Below are positions 52,961 through 62,724 of a stretch of 64,000 nucleotides of DNA, piece after piece (positions within the stretch are counted from its first letter, which is position 1; every line of letters begins with the position of its first letter). A program made the translations under genes and the position numbers. The notes under the pieces were generated by a model that saw nothing but the letters and a program-made list of their open reading frames with translations, did no database searches and was not told where the DNA came from. Source of the DNA: JAXMBN01 sp046349875 (GTDB lineage: Bacteria > Planctomycetota > Planctomycetia > Pirellulales > Pirellulaceae); NCBI GenBank assembly GCA_046349875.1, contig JAXMBN010000015.1, positions 62,001-126,000 of the forward strand. Reading direction: 5' to 3'.

Positions 52961-55885
52961 TTAAGGTGCTTTCGGGGCCGATGATTTACGAGATGGATCT
53001 GCAACGACGATGCGTTGATTGACGATTCGATTCGATCCAATCTCTTCGCAGCGTATCCAAATGGTTTTGCCAAACAAGTTAGACGCGTTCTTGATTCCCA
53101 CCAGAGTCTCTTTGCGCTCGCGCACGTCGAGCACTTGCGTGCGTTCGCGTGGTCGATCGGGGAGCATGATCATGCAGTCGAAATTGAGTTTGCGATTGGT
53201 ATGGTTCTGGAATTCAAGTTGAAGAATGAGGTTGTCATCGCTATCCACCTGTTGGTTGACATCTAGTTCGATGTCTTCTTGGCCGATCTTGAGATCGCGG
53301 TAAACGCTGAAGCGACCGTTCTTATTACCGTGGATATCGACATCGATGCGAACGCGGGATCGTTGTGAGACGGCGTCTGGTTTGAGTTGAACATCACAGC
53401 CGATGGTTTGTTGATTCTGAGCATCGATACGGAAGTCCACACCTTGCCGGCTCGATATGAAAATGTCAGGTGCCGTTACATGAAGCGTGCCGCGAACGGC
53501 ATTGGAGGTTGGATTGGCAAACTGAACGCGTAGGGGTTGGCGTCCACCTGCCGTCGTTTCAATAGTGGAATTCTCGATTTGAATACCCATTGCCCACTGC
53601 GTTACATCGAGGTCGATGCCTCGAACGATGATCGGTTCAGGGCCTACCTCGATCGATTGTTCCAATCCGAAGCCACCTTGAATGGTCTTGATCGGTATGT
53701 CGCGACCGAACATATCGATGGCTTGAGCATTGGGACCAAATGCAAATTCTTCCGTCTTGGGAATGCGAGAATAGAGTACCATCACCGCATCGGAAGCAGA
53801 GAACAGCACGTGGCAGGTGCTTCCCTTCGGAAGCGAAAGCTTGCCAAGGTACTCTTTCTCATGGAGAGCTTGAGACGCGGTGCGGAATGGAACCAACATA
53901 GGGCCGGGTTGGCCATTGGACTGCAGCCATCCCTGGTCTGGATTGAGGACATCGGCGAGCCATGCTTTTTCGATTTGGCTATCGATGGATGCAATCATGG
54001 TTTCAACGAGGTGCTGCAATCGGTCCGATAGTTTGTATCGCTCGGAGCTTAGGCCATCGATGGTGACCCATATGCGCTCGTCTCCTTGTTGATTGCCTTT
54101 GGCGAACGCGCGGAGTTCACTTGGCGTCCAAGGTTCGGTTACAAAATACTGCAGCGTGCTGAAGCTGCTCTTCGTACTTGCTCGTGGCAATTGCAGGGCC
54201 GACCAGGGGAGAATGAGCTTCGAGCTTGGTCCATAAAGTTCGATTTGCGGGTGAAGTCCGGCGATCTTTTCTTGAAGGCGTGTGCTTCCTGTAAAGCTTC
54301 GTTCTTGATCCCATCCAATTTGGAAGTGCGAGATTTCCAAGCAAGCTCGCGAGAGAACTGGGTCGAGCAGAGGCTTCCAGATGGAGTCTTGTTCCCAGAT
54401 CGATTCGGTGGTGATATCTCCCACTTGTGCAAAGAATCGCTGATCTTCAACCGGAGGGATATCTAGGACACCAACGATATCGATATCGAGGTTCTTCAAG
54501 CGTTCGATCAACCACGAGTGCTCTTCGATCGTTTTGTGGTTGTTGGGGTTAAACCATATCGGAAGTTTCACTCCGCGTATCGAAGAGAGTTGGAGGAAGG
54601 TAGGAAGTTGGGTCATCGGAATGACGTCCTCAATCCCTCGCAGTGACCAACCAAATCGTTTGTCACCCGGATTGAGATCTTCTTTGGGAAGAACGCAGAA
54701 ATGAGCTTGCCGTGAGAACGATTGTTCCTCGGTTCTCGCAAGTTGACACTTCAGGGTATAAAAGCCAGGTGGCAGTGGCGGGGCTTCCCATTTGCTCGTG
54801 CCTTGCCAACCCAGGTTCGCTCGGTTCGATCGCGAAGAAGTGAATCTTGGCTGAGGTACCTTGTTCTTCTCTTGGCTATCGCTTTTGGGGATCTTCTGAG
54901 TTTCTTTGGTGATACGGGTGATCTTCAAGGATTGTGTTTGAAGTATCGTATCGTGATGATCGGTGAGTTGCAGTTCGATGTTGGGTACGCCGCTGAGCAG
55001 GCCCGATGCAGAGCAAAGGACTTCGATGGGGTCTCCAACGCGAAAGAGGTGCAGCGGTCGATTGAGCGCAATCGAAAGTTGTGGCATCTTATAGACTCGA
55101 ATGCGATCCGCTCGAGCCAGGCCTTTGTAGGCACCTTTCGATTTTGGTTCGGTGACGATGCGGATTTGACCGAAGGCGATGTTCGACTGCGTGATGTCGA
55201 TAGGAAGCACTTGCAGTCGTTGCCAACCCGTGGTTCCGGATATCGAAGCCGTTGGCTTACGGTCAACCACCTTTTCTTGCGCATCGAGCAGTACGAGTTC
55301 TGCGTAAGCCACATGTCCTTCGAGATCGGTGCAGTCCATATCGATTTCAAAGGCATAGGAGAATGCTGAATCGATGGAGAAGAGAGGAGCATTCATTTCG
55401 ATCGCTCCGCCGTCGACATACATTTCGAGGCAGGGGTCGAGTAGGCTTTGTTCCAGAAAATAGTCGATGGCGGGCGGGACGGTCTCGGGGACCACTTCCC
55501 AAGGATATTTTTTGAGATTGTAGGCCAACCAGCAGCGAGCCATTAGGCGGCGTAAATTCTCGGCCCCATCTTTGTTTTCAGGATGCTTGTTGGCGATCGT
55601 TACTTTGAGATAGGGAGGATAGTCACGTCCTTTTCGACGACGGAACTGATCCGGAACTAAGTCTTTATTCCGATCCTCGTCTCGTCCAAAATCCCAACTT
55701 TGAATCGTTTGTGAGTGGGTTGTATCGGTTTTGGAGGAATCGTCGGACGTGGACGCTTGGAGGGATGTGGCTAGAATGAATGCGAAACAACACCCATAGC
55801 ACGCTAGCACTCCCCACTTGGGGCTGGCCGCTCGCCTGATTCCCGATTCGGGATGCTCGAGGGTTGTCTTGATAGAGAGGTTCAT
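52961..55885 (-). CDS. Large exported conserved protein of unknown function
   Basis: A 974-residue open frame from ATG 55885. A hydrophobic segment (YGCCFAFILATSLQA, about residues 29-44) follows a basic N-terminus and looks like a signal peptide; a GTG start nearer to it is possible. After that come a WDFGRDEDRNKDLVPDQFRR segment, a beta-sandwich-like part (about 150-400), a TIM-barrel-like centre (VKLPIWFNPNNHKTIEE, DIVGVLDIPP) and C-terminal beta domains (RGTLHVTAPDIFISSRQGVD). No catalytic motif is certain. The centre may be glycoside-hydrolase-like. I know such proteins only as planctomycete hypotheticals. Its start lies two bases from that of the divergent gene at 55887, so promoters must overlap coding sequence. 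Confidence 0.78.
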   Translation of the reverse strand: MNLSIKTTLEHPESGIRRAASPKWGVLACYGCCFAFILATSLQASTSDDSSKTDTTHSQTIQSWDFGRDEDRNKDLVPDQFRRRKGRDYPPYLKVTIANKHPENKDGAENLRRLMARCWLAYNLKKYPWEVVPETVPPAIDYFLEQSLLDPCLEMYVDGGAIEMNAPLFSIDSAFSYAFEIDMDCTDLEGHVAYAELVLLDAQEKVVDRKPTASISGTTGWQRLQVLPIDITQSNIAFGQIRIVTEPKSKGAYKGLARADRIRVYKMPQLSIALNRPLHLFRVGDPIEVLCSASGLLSGVPNIELQLTDHHDTILQTQSLKITRITKETQKIPKSDSQEKNKVPQPRFTSSRSNRANLGWQGTSKWEAPPLPPGFYTLKCQLARTEEQSFSRQAHFCVLPKEDLNPGDKRFGWSLRGIEDVIPMTQLPTFLQLSSIRGVKLPIWFNPNNHKTIEEHSWLIERLKNLDIDIVGVLDIPPVEDQRFFAQVGDITTESIWEQDSIWKPLLDPVLSRACLEISHFQIGWDQERSFTGSTRLQEKIAGLHPQIELYGPSSKLILPWSALQLPRASTKSSFSTLQYFVTEPWTPSELRAFAKGNQQGDERIWVTIDGLSSERYKLSDRLQHLVETMIASIDSQIEKAWLADVLNPDQGWLQSNGQPGPMLVPFRTASQALHEKEYLGKLSLPKGSTCHVLFSASDAVMVLYSRIPKTEEFAFGPNAQAIDMFGRDIPIKTIQGGFGLEQSIEVGPEPIIVRGIDLDVTQWAMGIQIENSTIETTAGGRQPLRVQFANPTSNAVRGTLHVTAPDIFISSRQGVDFRIDAQNQQTIGCDVQLKPDAVSQRSRVRIDVDIHGNKNGRFSVYRDLKIGQEDIELDVNQQVDSDDNLILQLEFQNHTNRKLNFDCMIMLPDRPRERTQVLDVRERKETLVGIKNASNLFGKTIWIRCEEIGSNRIVNQRIVVADPSRKSSAPKAP

Positions 55886-55886
55886 C

Positions 55887-56672
55887 TTGCCAGGTATTCG
55901 TATCGGTGTTCAGCTATCCAACTTTCGCCAACCGTTCAGACAAGCTTTACACACAGCAGCGCAGCTGGGTGTTCGTGCCATAGAAATCGACGCACGAACG
56001 GACCTGCGGCCATCCGAAATTACCGGTTCGGCTTTACGACAAGTGAGGAAGATGCTGAGCGATCTGAGTTTGCGGGTTGTAGCGGTCCGCATCAAGACGC
56101 GCCGAGGCTATGGAGAATTGGACGAACTGGATCGCCGGGTGTCTGCCACCAAGGATGCGATGCGGATGGCCTATGATCTCGGGGCAGGATTAGTTTGCAA
56201 TCAAATTGGGATGGTAGGCCCTGAAGCGCCCGAAGAAACCCTTCCCGTTCTGAGAAGCGTCCTGACGGATTTATCAAACTATGGCCAGCATGTGGGGGCG
56301 ATGTTAGCCTGCGAAACCGGCTCTGAATCTCTTGATGAACTGGGAGCGTTTATCGAATCGTTGCCGGAGGCCACGCTCGGAATGACGCTCAATCCCGGCA
56401 ATCTGATCACCAATGGATACGATCTGCAATCATTGCCGCGTCACGCAAAGCATGTGATGCTCGTCCACGCTAAAGATGGCGTTCGCGATTTATCGAGACG
56501 GCGCGGGACGGAGGTGGCTTTAGGACGAGGCCTGGCTGAGTTTCCTGAGATTGCAGCGATATTAGAGGAACATCAATATCCAGGATATTTCGTCGTCGAA
56601 CGAGAAATGACCGATCATCCCATCGACGATGTTCGCCAGTCGGTACAATTCTTGTATCAGATTGGAACGTGA
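55887..56672 (+). CDS. Sugar phosphate isomerase/epimerase-like TIM-barrel protein
   Basis: A 261-residue xylose-isomerase-like TIM barrel. A TTG start at 55887 is chosen because AGAGAGG lies 6 bases upstream and the family N-terminus follows (PGIRIGVQLSNF); the ORF is open to 55818. Conserved parts are ALHTAAQLGVRAIEIDARTD, RMAYDLGAGLVCNQIG, LACETGSESL, TLNPGNL, VHAKDGVRD, and GYFVVEREMT. Glu and Asp/His residues at strand ends probably bind a divalent metal. Planctomycetes have many such enzymes for sugar or inositol breakdown; substrate unknown. Confidence 0.85.
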   Translation: MPGIRIGVQLSNFRQPFRQALHTAAQLGVRAIEIDARTDLRPSEITGSALRQVRKMLSDLSLRVVAVRIKTRRGYGELDELDRRVSATKDAMRMAYDLGAGLVCNQIGMVGPEAPEETLPVLRSVLTDLSNYGQHVGAMLACETGSESLDELGAFIESLPEATLGMTLNPGNLITNGYDLQSLPRHAKHVMLVHAKDGVRDLSRRRGTEVALGRGLAEFPEIAAILEEHQYPGYFVVEREMTDHPIDDVRQSVQFLYQIGT

Positions 56673-56742
56673 GGAGAAGGTTCCTTCCGTTTCCGCAAAG
56701 GAAATCAATCGTCTCCATGCATCAAACTTTGAGGTATTGGTT

Positions 56743-57267
56743 ATGCGTCGAAATAGTCTGTTGAAGATTCTTGGTATTGGTAGCGCGTTGGCTTTGGGAT
56801 CGGTTTTCCCATCCCTCGTGAACGCTCAAGAAAAGCCAGCCGCACAAGTGCAGGCCGATGCCACCACGGCTGACCAGAAGGCGTTGTTCGAGTCGTTGGA
56901 GAAGATGCTGAACAACGTCAAGTTAGTCGGGCACTTCACTGTCGAAGGCAAGCCGATGAAGGACCTCAATGAAGAGGTGTACGAAATCAAGTCGATCAAG
57001 AAGTTGCCCGAAGATAAGATGTGGCTGATTACGGCTCGCGTGAAGTACTCCAAGTTCGACGTCACATTGCCCATGCCTTTGCGAATCGAGTGGGCCGACA
57101 AAACGCCGGTGATCACGATGGATGAAGTCACCTTGCCTGGCCTTGGAACATTTTCAGCGCGGGTTCTTTTTCATGGCAAGAAGTACGCTGGTACGTGGAC
57201 CCATGATAGTGTGGGCGGACATTTGTTTGGCGTGATCGAGAAAATGGAAGCCGCACCAAAGCCTTGA
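56743..57267 (+). CDS. Small exported conserved protein
   Basis: A 174-residue protein. ATG 56743, with GAGG 10 bases ahead, gives a signal peptide (LLKILGIGSALALGSVFPSL, cleavage near VNAQE). The mature part is one compact beta domain: LFESLEKMLNNVKLVGHFTV, EVYEIKSIKKLPEDKMWLIT, VKYSKFDVTLPMPLRIEWAD, and GKKYAGTWTHDSVGGHLFG. I have seen this pattern in planctomycete proteins without known function. It follows the isomerase-like gene by 70 bases and ends before a strong hairpin terminator. Confidence 0.75.
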   Translation: MRRNSLLKILGIGSALALGSVFPSLVNAQEKPAAQVQADATTADQKALFESLEKMLNNVKLVGHFTVEGKPMKDLNEEVYEIKSIKKLPEDKMWLITARVKYSKFDVTLPMPLRIEWADKTPVITMDEVTLPGLGTFSARVLFHGKKYAGTWTHDSVGGHLFGVIEKMEAAPKP

Positions 57268-57354
57268 TTCGAAGAAAGCAAAGCAATGCATCGCTGAATC
57301 GATGATTCACGATGCAGCGTTCATCGTCGATTGCGGGATTCCATAAAGTGGAAT

Positions 57355-57399
57355 GAGGCTTGGTTGGATTTGTCAAATCCACCGAGCCTCTTGTTCTTT
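57355..57399 (+). terminator. Strong rho-independent terminator
   Basis: A long, nearly perfect hairpin: GAGGCTTGGT and GGATTTG pair with CAAATCC and ACCGAGCCTC (57355-57390), with one G-T pair and a tiny loop. A T-rich tail, TTGTTCTTT, follows. It lies 87 bases after the stop of the gene at 57267 and just before the end of the complementary pectate lyase gene. Confidence 0.82.
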
Positions 57400-57405
57400 G
57401 CGTGA

Positions 57406-58887
57406 CTAAGGACGCAACGGTGACGCTGGCGCTTGTGATGCGATGGCTCGCCCGAGTAGGTCGAGATTCTTGATGAAAGTGGATGAAAGGACCATTTGAC
57501 CATCATGATCCTTCGTTTTGATGTAGCGGAGCTTTCCGGGTTCGATCCACGCACCTTCTGAATTCATAGAGCGTAGAACGTTTGCGACTTCTTTGTCGGT
57601 AACGCGTTTGGCATCTTGTGATGCAGCTCGTTTTTCAAGAAGTTTGGAAAGTTCTTGAAGTGGTGTTTTTTCGAGCAGGTCTAGTTTCTTTTTAAGACTC
57701 GTCAGATCGCTCGGAGTTTGGAACGCGTAGTGCGTCGGAACATCGCTGTCGTCGTAGGTGAGCTCATATTCGCGAGTGAAGTAAAGAGGCTTATTGCTTT
57801 GAAGTTCGTAGAACCGGGCCATTTTGCCGCTGGGTAACTGAACTCCATGGAGATAGTTCCAGGCCTTTTGCGCTGCAGCCAGATAGCGGGAATCTTGAGT
57901 GCGTAGATAGGTTTGCAACAGAGCATCGATCGCGTCTTGCGACTCGCGTCCCGAAACTGCCGGCGGCTCAAATTTTCGCGCCCATACCGGATGCATTTGA
58001 AAGTCGTACTGCTGAGCCCATGCAGGTTGCGGATCGGGCATCTGGGCCAATAAGAGAAAGTCTGCACCTCGTATTGCGGCCTTTCGATAATGATCGTCTT
58101 GATAGGTATCAAATGCCAACCAAAGGGTATCCAGTATTCGTACAAGTGCGTTGTCGTTGAGCGTATAGAACTTCCAGTAGTCAGCCTTGGGATGAGTTCT
58201 AGACCAGGACTCGGGGTAGCTAGCGCGAAGTTCGGCACTGGGCAGGTTGGTTTCCTTTTCTTCAAAGCCTTGAGCCCAACCTCCGTTGGGATATTGATTG
58301 TCGACGATACTCTGAAGTGCAGCCAGTGTCGCTTGATGGATGTCTCGATCTTCCATCTTCAGTTGCTTATCGAGAGAGATTAGGAAACGCACCGCCGATT
58401 GCGTTTGGTCATCGTCAAAGCTTGACCAGTTTTTCGCTTTAGCTCGACGAGGCCCATCGATGCGGTAAGCTTGCTTCGCGCGAAGGTCGGGATCGAATTC
58501 AATGCTTTTCTGCCATCCACCCGAATGAAGTTGGCCACGTAGGAGACAACGCGCGGCATCGAGAGCTGCATCGAGGCACACTTGTGAACCGGTTCTCTGG
58601 TGAGCTTGCAGAAAGGCCATACCGACAGCAGGTGTGCCGGGAGGTTGAACCCAAACAGCCTGACGGCCAGCGTCCCCTTCTCCTTCACGGTAGCGCAAAT
58701 CGGCGCTCACTTGGTAGACATATCCTCCTTCCACCGCAACACGTCGATGAAAAAACTGAGCGGCTCGATCGAGAGCTTGAATGGCTTGGTCTTTGGAGAC
58801 GGATGCATTCTGTCCCAAGCCATTCGAGGTTAAAAGGACAATGGCGATGCCGAGAGATGGGGCGAAAAGGAAGGGGATTCGCATCAT
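57406..58887 (-). CDS. Secreted pectate lyase-like protein (PL10 type)
   Basis: A 493-residue exported protein with a Sec signal (FLFAPSLGIAIVLLTSNGLG). The catalytic domain is an alpha/alpha-barrel of the PL10 pectate lyase kind. GGWQKSIEF, SSFDDDQTQSAVRFLISLDK, PNGGWAQGF, TLNDNALVRILDTLW, and QDAIDALLQTYLRTQDSRYL stand in the usual order. Members cut polygalacturonate by beta-elimination with calcium. Catalytic Arg and Asp were not aligned residue by residue. It fits with the sulfatases and PSCyt1 proteins as part of polysaccharide breakdown. It is divergent from the large PSCyt1 gene at 58982 (94-base gap). Confidence 0.85.
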   Translation of the reverse strand: MMRIPFLFAPSLGIAIVLLTSNGLGQNASVSKDQAIQALDRAAQFFHRRVAVEGGYVYQVSADLRYREGEGDAGRQAVWVQPPGTPAVGMAFLQAHQRTGSQVCLDAALDAARCLLRGQLHSGGWQKSIEFDPDLRAKQAYRIDGPRRAKAKNWSSFDDDQTQSAVRFLISLDKQLKMEDRDIHQATLAALQSIVDNQYPNGGWAQGFEEKETNLPSAELRASYPESWSRTHPKADYWKFYTLNDNALVRILDTLWLAFDTYQDDHYRKAAIRGADFLLLAQMPDPQPAWAQQYDFQMHPVWARKFEPPAVSGRESQDAIDALLQTYLRTQDSRYLAAAQKAWNYLHGVQLPSGKMARFYELQSNKPLYFTREYELTYDDSDVPTHYAFQTPSDLTSLKKKLDLLEKTPLQELSKLLEKRAASQDAKRVTDKEVANVLRSMNSEGAWIEPGKLRYIKTKDHDGQMVLSSTFIKNLDLLGRAIASQAPASPLRP

Positions 58888-58981
58888 TGTGGCTCGAAAA
58901 AGAAAAAGGAGATGGGCAAGAACTCGCGATGGATGAACTCTTGGTTACCCCCTGTGGGGCTTCTTCAGTATACTGGGAGAT

Positions 58982-61900
58982 ATGAAGAGGAACCCTCCCG
59001 CAATGAAACCCACCGCAACTCTTTCTGCCTTCTCCGATTCTGAAAGGATGGCGTTTCAAACGCTTGGTTTTCGTCCGTTCACTGTGAAGTGGAATGGGAT
59101 GGTGCTGTCCCTTTGGATGGCGCTGGGAGTAAGCGGATTAGCCCAGACGGTGGTGGAGTCCAAAGGTGACCAAGCAAAGGCAGACGTGAATCGCCCCAAG
59201 TTTCAAAGTCAAATTCGTCTGTTGCTGGCGAAGAATTGCTGGTCGTGTCACGGGCCAGATGAGAAAACGCGGGAAGCCGAATTGCGATTAGATCGAAGGG
59301 ATGCTGCGATCGCTGTGCGTGATGGTCAGCAATCGATCGTTCCTGGAGCAAGCCAAGAAAGTCTTATCGTCAAGAGGATGAAGGCCACCGGTGATGAGCG
59401 TATGCCGCCACCTCAACATGGCAATGCGCTGACGCAAGAACAAATTCAAATGATCGAAGCATGGATCGATGCCGGCGCTGAGTATGAGCCTCATTGGTCG
59501 TTTCAATTGCCTCGGTCCCCCACCATTCCAACAATCCGTTCCCATGAACATTCGCTTCGAAACCCAATCGACGCGTTTCTAGCAGAGAAACAATTGGAGA
59601 AAGGTGGACGTAGTTCTGGCGATGCGGATCGATCGACTTGGATCCGCCGAGTCTACCTCGATCTCATCGGAATGGCTCCAAGCGCTGAAGAGGTCAAAGC
59701 GTTTTTGGAAGATGAACGCCCTGATGCCTGGGACCGAGTGGTCGATGACTTATTGGCTCGTCCCGCTTACGGAGAACGATGGGCGCGTTCGTGGCTCGAT
59801 CTGGCGAGGTACGCCGATACCAACGGCTACGAAAAGGATCGACCAAGAACGATATGGCCCTATCGCGATTGGGTTATTCGAGCATTGAATGAGGATATGC
59901 CCTACGATGATTTTAGTATTCGGCAGCTTGCAGGAGATATGTTGCCGAACGCTACACAAGAGGATCGTATCGCAACCGGGTTTCATCGAAACACGATGCT
60001 CAATGAAGAAGGTGGCATCGATCCACTCGAATTTCGGTTCTATGCGATGGCCGATCGCGTAGCCACAACCGGCCTGACTTGGCTTGGGTTGACCACAGGC
60101 TGCGCTCAATGTCATTCACATAAATTCGATCCCATCTCCCATCGCGAATACTATGAATGGATGGCGCTATTCAACAATGCTGATGAACCCGATTTGATGG
60201 TGGTGGATCCGTCATTCGAACGTGCACGCACGAATTGGAAAACGGCACTCGATGCCTTAGAAGGGTCCTTTGCAGACGAGTGGGAAAAGGTTGCAAGTTC
60301 TACCACATCGAAGGATGGAAACACGGAGCGATCCGGTAACTTCCAAGAAAAAATGGATACTTGGTTGACGCGCCTGCGAAGCCAATTGTGCGAGTGGCAG
60401 ATTCTTCGTCCCAGTCAATGGAAGACGAATTCACCGCGACTTGAATTGCTTGACGACGGTTCTCTGTTTTCGACTGGGGACATTACCAAACGCGATGTGT
60501 TCGAAATTCAGTTCCCTACCGATATAGGGCGCCCCATCACGGGGCTTCGGCTTGAAGTGATGGCCGATCCACGTTTGCCGGCGCAGGGGCCTGGCCGGTG
60601 TTTCTACGAAGGAAGACGAGGCGATTTCTTTCTGAGTGAAGTCGCTGTGTTCGATGGTGATCGGAAGCTCGACATCAAACAGGCTTCGCATAGCTACGGC
60701 AAGAATGGTCTGGGAAGTGGAAGTGCAGAGGCCAAGAACGTTATCGATGGGGAAGGATCTACCGGATGGTCAACCGCATCACGCGAAGGTGAAGATCATC
60801 AACTGGTATTGGAATTGAGCGAGCCTTGTCAAAGCCAAGGACCGCTCCGAATCGAAATGGTTTTTGAACGCCACTATGCAGCGAGTCTCGGACGATTCCG
60901 ATGGTGGGCAACGCATTCATCCGGTCCTATGCAAGCGCAGGATATACCAACTCAAACCGAGATGGCGATGAAGAAGGAGTCGCAATCCTGGACGCAGGAA
61001 GAACGCAAGCAGATTCAGCGTGCCTTTGTACGGCTTGATGCTGAAATGGCACCGCTGCGCAAGAAATGGGAATCGCTCAAGAAAAGTCTTGATGACCCGC
61101 CAGCTACTTTGGTGATGGAAGAACGACCCAGAGACAATCCTCGCCCAACGTTTCGCCATCATCGAGGAGAATATCTATCGCCACGCGAAGTGGTCCATCC
61201 GGGGATTCCAGAGATCTTTCAATCATTGACGATCGATCGACCTAAGAATCGATTGGATGCAGCGCGTTGGCTAGTGAGCCGCGAGAATCCATTGGCGGCA
61301 CGGGTCGCCATCAACCGAATGTGGCAGGCATTTTTTGGACAAGGCATCGTGCGCTCGCGTGGCGATTTTGGCGTTCAAACACCGCAGCCCATTCACCGCG
61401 ACTTATTGGATTGGTTGGTGGTGGATTGGATGGATGCGGGGTGGTCCATGAAGAAACTCAGTCGCACGATGGCGTTGAGCGCTGCTTATCGAAGGGACTC
61501 TACAGTCGTGGACGCGATCGCGAGTATCGATCCCGAGAATCACTACTATTTCCGCTACTCGCGACAACGCATGGATGCCGAAGCCATTCGTGATTCGATG
61601 TTGGTGCAGAGTGGATTGATGACCCGAGTCGTGGGTGGGCCGAGCGTTCGTCCACCTCAGCCCGAGTCAGTCACGGCCTTGGCTTATGGTAAAGAAGCAT
61701 GGAAGGCGAACACCGATCAGAATCGATTCCGGCGTTCGCTTTACACCTACGCCAAACGGACCGCACCCTTTGCGGCTTTTGCGGTATTCGATGGGCCATC
61801 GGGAGAACTTTGTACAGTTGAACGCGAGCGAAGCAACACGCCGCTTCAGGCACTCACTCTTCTCAATGACTCCATGATGATGGAATTGGCCGAGTCCATG

Positions 61901-62179
61901 GGCATCGATGTCATGCTTGGTTATGGTAGCGACTCCGATCGCATTCAGGAGTTGGCGTTTCGATGCTGGTCGCGTGCTGCCACCAACGAAGAAGTGGCGC
62001 TTTTGAGCCAGTATGTGCAGACCCAGTTTCAGCGACTTCGTTCGGAGAAATTGTCGCCAGAAGCGTCCTATCCACAAGCTTGGAAACGCTTGGTAAACGT
62101 CGAGGAGCCGGCGGCATGGAGTTGGATGTTGGTGACCAGGGCGATGATGAATACAGACGAAGCGGTCACCAAGCCCTAA
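58982..62179 (+). CDS. Large PSCyt1/DUF1549/DUF1553 protein with inserted carbohydrate-binding-like domain
   Basis: A 1,065-residue protein. A hydrophobic signal (WNGMVLSLWMALGVSGLAQ) lies about residues 37-55 behind a long N-terminus, so a later ATG such as 59048 or 59098 may be the true start. PSCyt1 follows with CWSCHGPDEKTREAELRLDR (haem Cys near 86-90). DUF1549 has YLDLIGMAPSAEEVKAFLED, WLDLARYADTNGYEKDRPRT and CAQCHSHKFDPI. A region of about 320 residues with a discoidin-like beta domain (about 500-640, FEIQFPTDIGRPITGLRLEV) follows. DUF1553 closes it (WLVSRENPLAARVAINRMWQ, RSNTPLQALTLLND). Unlike the pair at 39150, no DUF1501 gene follows. The gene is intact. A TATACT element lies 8 bases before the first ATG. 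Confidence 0.93.
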   Translation: MKRNPPAMKPTATLSAFSDSERMAFQTLGFRPFTVKWNGMVLSLWMALGVSGLAQTVVESKGDQAKADVNRPKFQSQIRLLLAKNCWSCHGPDEKTREAELRLDRRDAAIAVRDGQQSIVPGASQESLIVKRMKATGDERMPPPQHGNALTQEQIQMIEAWIDAGAEYEPHWSFQLPRSPTIPTIRSHEHSLRNPIDAFLAEKQLEKGGRSSGDADRSTWIRRVYLDLIGMAPSAEEVKAFLEDERPDAWDRVVDDLLARPAYGERWARSWLDLARYADTNGYEKDRPRTIWPYRDWVIRALNEDMPYDDFSIRQLAGDMLPNATQEDRIATGFHRNTMLNEEGGIDPLEFRFYAMADRVATTGLTWLGLTTGCAQCHSHKFDPISHREYYEWMALFNNADEPDLMVVDPSFERARTNWKTALDALEGSFADEWEKVASSTTSKDGNTERSGNFQEKMDTWLTRLRSQLCEWQILRPSQWKTNSPRLELLDDGSLFSTGDITKRDVFEIQFPTDIGRPITGLRLEVMADPRLPAQGPGRCFYEGRRGDFFLSEVAVFDGDRKLDIKQASHSYGKNGLGSGSAEAKNVIDGEGSTGWSTASREGEDHQLVLELSEPCQSQGPLRIEMVFERHYAASLGRFRWWATHSSGPMQAQDIPTQTEMAMKKESQSWTQEERKQIQRAFVRLDAEMAPLRKKWESLKKSLDDPPATLVMEERPRDNPRPTFRHHRGEYLSPREVVHPGIPEIFQSLTIDRPKNRLDAARWLVSRENPLAARVAINRMWQAFFGQGIVRSRGDFGVQTPQPIHRDLLDWLVVDWMDAGWSMKKLSRTMALSAAYRRDSTVVDAIASIDPENHYYFRYSRQRMDAEAIRDSMLVQSGLMTRVVGGPSVRPPQPESVTALAYGKEAWKANTDQNRFRRSLYTYAKRTAPFAAFAVFDGPSGELCTVERERSNTPLQALTLLNDSMMMELAESMGIDVMLGYGSDSDRIQELAFRCWSRAATNEEVALLSQYVQTQFQRLRSEKLSPEASYPQAWKRLVNVEEPAAWSWMLVTRAMMNTDEAVTKP

Positions 62180-62185
62180 GCTGTG

Positions 62186-62538
62186 CTAGCTAAGAACCCA
62201 CCCGAGATTGTTGGGCTTGTTGTGGGAGCTGCTGGACCGTTGCGGTTCCCGAGATCGAGCTGGATCTGTGGAAAGGTCCTGGGGAAGGGTGGGCTTCTTT
62301 TTGGAAGGAGCGTTCCAATCGAGCCAACGGCCGGTATCCTCGGGACGTTGTGACGAAGAACTGGAGAGCCAATCAATCGATGCCATAGAGGGATCGGACC
62401 TTTCGTGGAGAGGCAAGTCACGAGGTAGTCAAAGGCTAGTTCGAAAGTTTTATCGTCTTCGTCGGGGCGGCTCGCCAGCCAAATCCAGATTTTGGTCGGG
62501 ATTTTGTGGAAGGAAAAAAGAGGTCTGAAGAGGGCCAC
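62186..62538 (-). pseudogene. Possible decayed small gene
   Basis: Protein-like fragments occur on the complementary strand: SRPDEDDKTFELAFDYL (about 62476-62426), then in another frame RDLPLHERSDPSMASIDWLS, GRWLDWNAPSKKKPTLPQ and HNKPNNLGWVLS to a stop near 62186. Both are acidic or Ser-rich in a way typical of real protein tails. No start, signal or family was recognised, and one or more indels would be needed. The plus strand of this 545-base spacer (62180-62724) holds nothing recognisable except the ribosome-binding region of glnS. Low confidence. Confidence 0.25.
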
Positions 62539-62724
62539 GATCGGTCTTTCTTCCTGCGGCTCAAAACGGTATTTAGGCCGCTTGGAGCGTCGTGTCTAGA
62601 TGATGTCGACCGTCTGATCCAAGGCATTTCGATGCGGGGGCTACCACTATGCACCTGAGTCAAATGCTTGATAATAAGGGTGCCTCTCAACCCCACATAG
62701 AAAACAGCGTGAATGGACCCGAGG

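Noticed and set aside
58969..58974. TATACT as the promoter of the gene at 58982
   Set aside because: It would start transcription almost at the first ATG; no proper -35, and the true start may be downstream, so it is not listed as a promoter.
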